Both the position numbers and the translations under genes were made by a program. From JAKGBX01 sp965366835 (lineage in GTDB: Bacteria > Pseudomonadota > Alphaproteobacteria > Rhodobacterales > Rhodobacteraceae), in contig CBDUGF010000108.1 in the NCBI GenBank assembly GCA_965366835.1, positions 1 through 13,603 of the forward strand: DNA of 13,603 bases. The letters run 5' to 3'. The notes beneath the pieces were generated by a model. It made no database searches and was not told the DNA's origin. It worked only from the letters and a program-made list of their open reading frames with translations. Positions 11,946 through 13,603 of this stretch are shown in pieces (within the stretch, counting starts at the first letter, position 1; each line of letters starts with the position of its first letter).

Positions 11946-13603
11946 TCAGCCCTTGGTCAGTGACCACCAGCCCCTGCGCTTGGGCGTCTTCTGCTCCTTG
12001 GCAACTGCGGCCTCCGTAGCGATGGCCTCCGGTGCTTCCGGCGCCGCCTCGGGCTTGGTTTCGGCCGGCTCGGCCCCGTTGCTCGCCGCGCGCGGTTTGC
12101 GGCTGCGGGTCTTGGGCTTCTCGTCCTCGGGCTTGGCCTCCTGCGTGGCTTTGTCATCGGCATCGGAACCGGCATCCGCCGCCGCCACTTCGGCATCCTT
12201 CTTGGGCTTGGCGCGGCTGGCCCGCTTCTTCGCAGGCGGCTTGTCTGCCGCTGGCGCCGTGTCCGACGCCTCCGCGGCGGCCTCAGCCTCGGGCTCTTCC
12301 GCTTTCTTGCGGCTGCGCACGCGGCTGCGCGGCTTGGGCTCGTCCTCGGCCTTCAGCTCCGCATCCGCGCCGGAATCCGCCGTGGCCGCTGCAGTTTCGG
12401 CCTCGACATCGTCAGATTTCTTGCGGCGCGAACGGCTGCGCGGCTTGGGCTTGTCCTCTTGCGCCTCCGGCGCATCAGTCTCGGCTTGCGCCACCCTGTG
12501 CGATGCGGCTTGCCGCCGTTCTCTCGGCGCCTCGGTTTCCGAGCTGTCCTCGTCTGCCGACTCGGCCGCATCGGACCCGGCGTCCTGGCCCTCCTCGGCA
12601 CCATTGGCCTGCGAGGGTTTCCTGCGCCTGCGCCGGCGGCGGCGCTTGCGCGGCTTGTTGTCCTCTTCGCCCTCCGCGGAGCGCGTCTCGACGGCGTCAT
12701 CATCGCCGTCGGTATCTTCGTCGATCTCGCTATCATCGTCGCCGTCAATCTCTGCCATCAGCGAGGATTCAGCCGATACCACCGGCACCACCATCTCGGG
12801 AACGGCGCGCGTCGCGGTCTTGAATTTCTCCAGCGCGAAATCGGGGCTGATCAGCATCGGATCGCCTTCGATCCGAACCGACAGACCATAGCGAATCTCG
12901 ATCTGCGCGATATGCTCGCGCTTCTGGTTCATCAGGAAGTTGGCGATGCCGACAGGGCATTTCACCAGAACCTCGCGGCTGCGCTTGCGCGTGCCCTCTT
13001 CCTCGATCTGGCGCAGGATCGAGAGCGCCAGATTGTCGTCCGAGCGGATCAGCCCGGTGCCGTGACAGGCCGGGCAAGGCTGGGTTGTCGCCTCGATCAT
13101 GCCTGGGCGCAGCCGCTGGCGGCTCATCTCCATCAGGCCAAAGCCCGATATGCGCCCGACCTGGATGCGCGCCCGATCGGTCTTGAGCTTGTCCTTGATG
13201 CGCTTTTCCACCGCCGCGTTGTTCTTGCGCTCGTCCATGTCGATGAAGTCGATCACGATCAGTCCGGCCAGGTCGCGCAGGCGCAGCTGCCGGGCCACTT
13301 CCTCGGCGGCTTCGAGGTTGGTCTTGGTCGCGGTGTCCTCGATCGAGCCTTCCTTGGTGGCGCGCCCCGAGTTCACGTCGATCGCCACCAGCGCCTCGGT
13401 CACCCCGATCACGATGTAACCGCCGGATTTCAGCTGCACCGTCGGGTTGAACATCGAACTGAGATAGCTCTCCACCTGGAAGCGCGCGAACAGCGGCATG
13501 GTTTCGTGATAGAGCTTCACGTTCTTGGCGTGGCTCGGCATGATCATCTTCATGAAGTCCTTGGCGATGCGATAGCCGCGTTCGCCCTCGACCAGAACCT
13601 CGT
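11946..13603 (-). CDS. rne: Ribonuclease E (C-terminal part, 5' end outside the window)
   Basis: About 551 residues of RNase E, the central mRNA-decay and rRNA-processing endonuclease and degradosome scaffold. The frame is open through the right edge (EVLVEGERGYRIAKDF precedes the first internal ATG at 13553), so the N-terminal S1 domain lies outside. Catalytic acids are visible in AIDVNSGR (Asp codon at about 13379) and IDFIDM (about 13241), equivalent to E. coli D303 and D346. The zinc-link CPAC pair is at about 13065-13076. After ~12800 the protein becomes a long disordered tail: an acidic segment, a run of eight to nine arginines (about 12620-12650), and repeated basic blocks such as KPRSRSRRKK between Ala/Glu-rich spacers. 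It ends PKRRGWWSLTKG, matching the GWW motif by which Caulobacter RNase E binds PNPase. The paralogue RNase G lacks such a tail. Confidence 0.96.
   Translation of the reverse strand, partial: EVLVEGERGYRIAKDFMKMIMPSHAKNVKLYHETMPLFARFQVESYLSSMFNPTVQLKSGGYIVIGVTEALVAIDVNSGRATKEGSIEDTATKTNLEAAEEVARQLRLRDLAGLIVIDFIDMDERKNNAAVEKRIKDKLKTDRARIQVGRISGFGLMEMSRQRLRPGMIEATTQPCPACHGTGLIRSDDNLALSILRQIEEEGTRKRSREVLVKCPVGIANFLMNQKREHIAQIEIRYGLSVRIEGDPMLISPDFALEKFKTATRAVPEMVVPVVSAESSLMAEIDGDDDSEIDEDTDGDDDAVETRSAEGEEDNKPRKRRRRRRRRKPSQANGAEEGQDAGSDAAESADEDSSETEAPRERRQAASHRVAQAETDAPEAQEDKPKPRSRSRRKKSDDVEAETAAATADSGADAELKAEDEPKPRSRVRSRKKAEEPEAEAAAEASDTAPAADKPPAKKRASRAKPKKDAEVAAADAGSDADDKATQEAKPEDEKPKTRSRKPRAASNGAEPAETKPEAAPEAPEAIATEAAVAKEQKTPKRRGWWSLTKG

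Overview
The window is a GC-rich, gene-dense chromosomal segment from an alphaproteobacterium, most likely a member of the Rhodobacteraceae (Roseobacter/Rhodobacter group). The best evidence is a CtrA-type response regulator next to a SciP/DUF1153 protein, an RNase E ending in an RRGWW motif, the long alphaproteobacterial form of LigA, and a GTTC-N7-GTTC element, which is the LexA box of this class. I see no insertion sequence, phage gene, CRISPR array, rRNA or tRNA. The only clearly AT-rich patches (about 3600-3670 and 8950-9060) are intergenic and hold the most interesting regulatory signals.

Layout, left to right: the 3' end of trmFO (+); gluQ (+), whose stop overlaps that of a convergent gene for a secreted HdeA-like protein of unknown role (-); hisI (-), divergent from an iron-sulfur scaffold-like NifU/IscU-family gene (+); a rho-independent terminator reading leftward; an unrecognised 40-residue membrane protein gene (-) behind a LexA-type operator; recG and ligA (-), with ligA reading into recG through an ATGA overlap; a strong hairpin closing ctrA; ctrA and sciP (-) with a putative CtrA-bound promoter between them; mnmA (+); a long inverted repeat between mnmA and the convergent ccdA (-); tusA (+), divergent from ccdA; a terminator; and the 3' two thirds or so of the RNase E gene (-), which runs off the right edge.

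Three themes emerge. tRNA modification: trmFO (m5U54), gluQ (glutamyl-queuosine 34), mnmA (s2U34) and a TusA-family sulfur carrier that could feed MnmA. DNA repair: ligA and recG, followed by a small gene that looks SOS-controlled. Cell-cycle or motility control: ctrA together with its antagonist sciP.

The strongest candidate for something undescribed is the 40-residue single-pass membrane protein at 3450-3572. It has a good ribosome binding site, its own terminator, and three GAAC half-sites spaced about one helical turn apart just upstream. By analogy with SOS-induced small membrane proteins such as Caulobacter SidA and E. coli TisB, it may act in the DNA-damage response. That role is inference from context.
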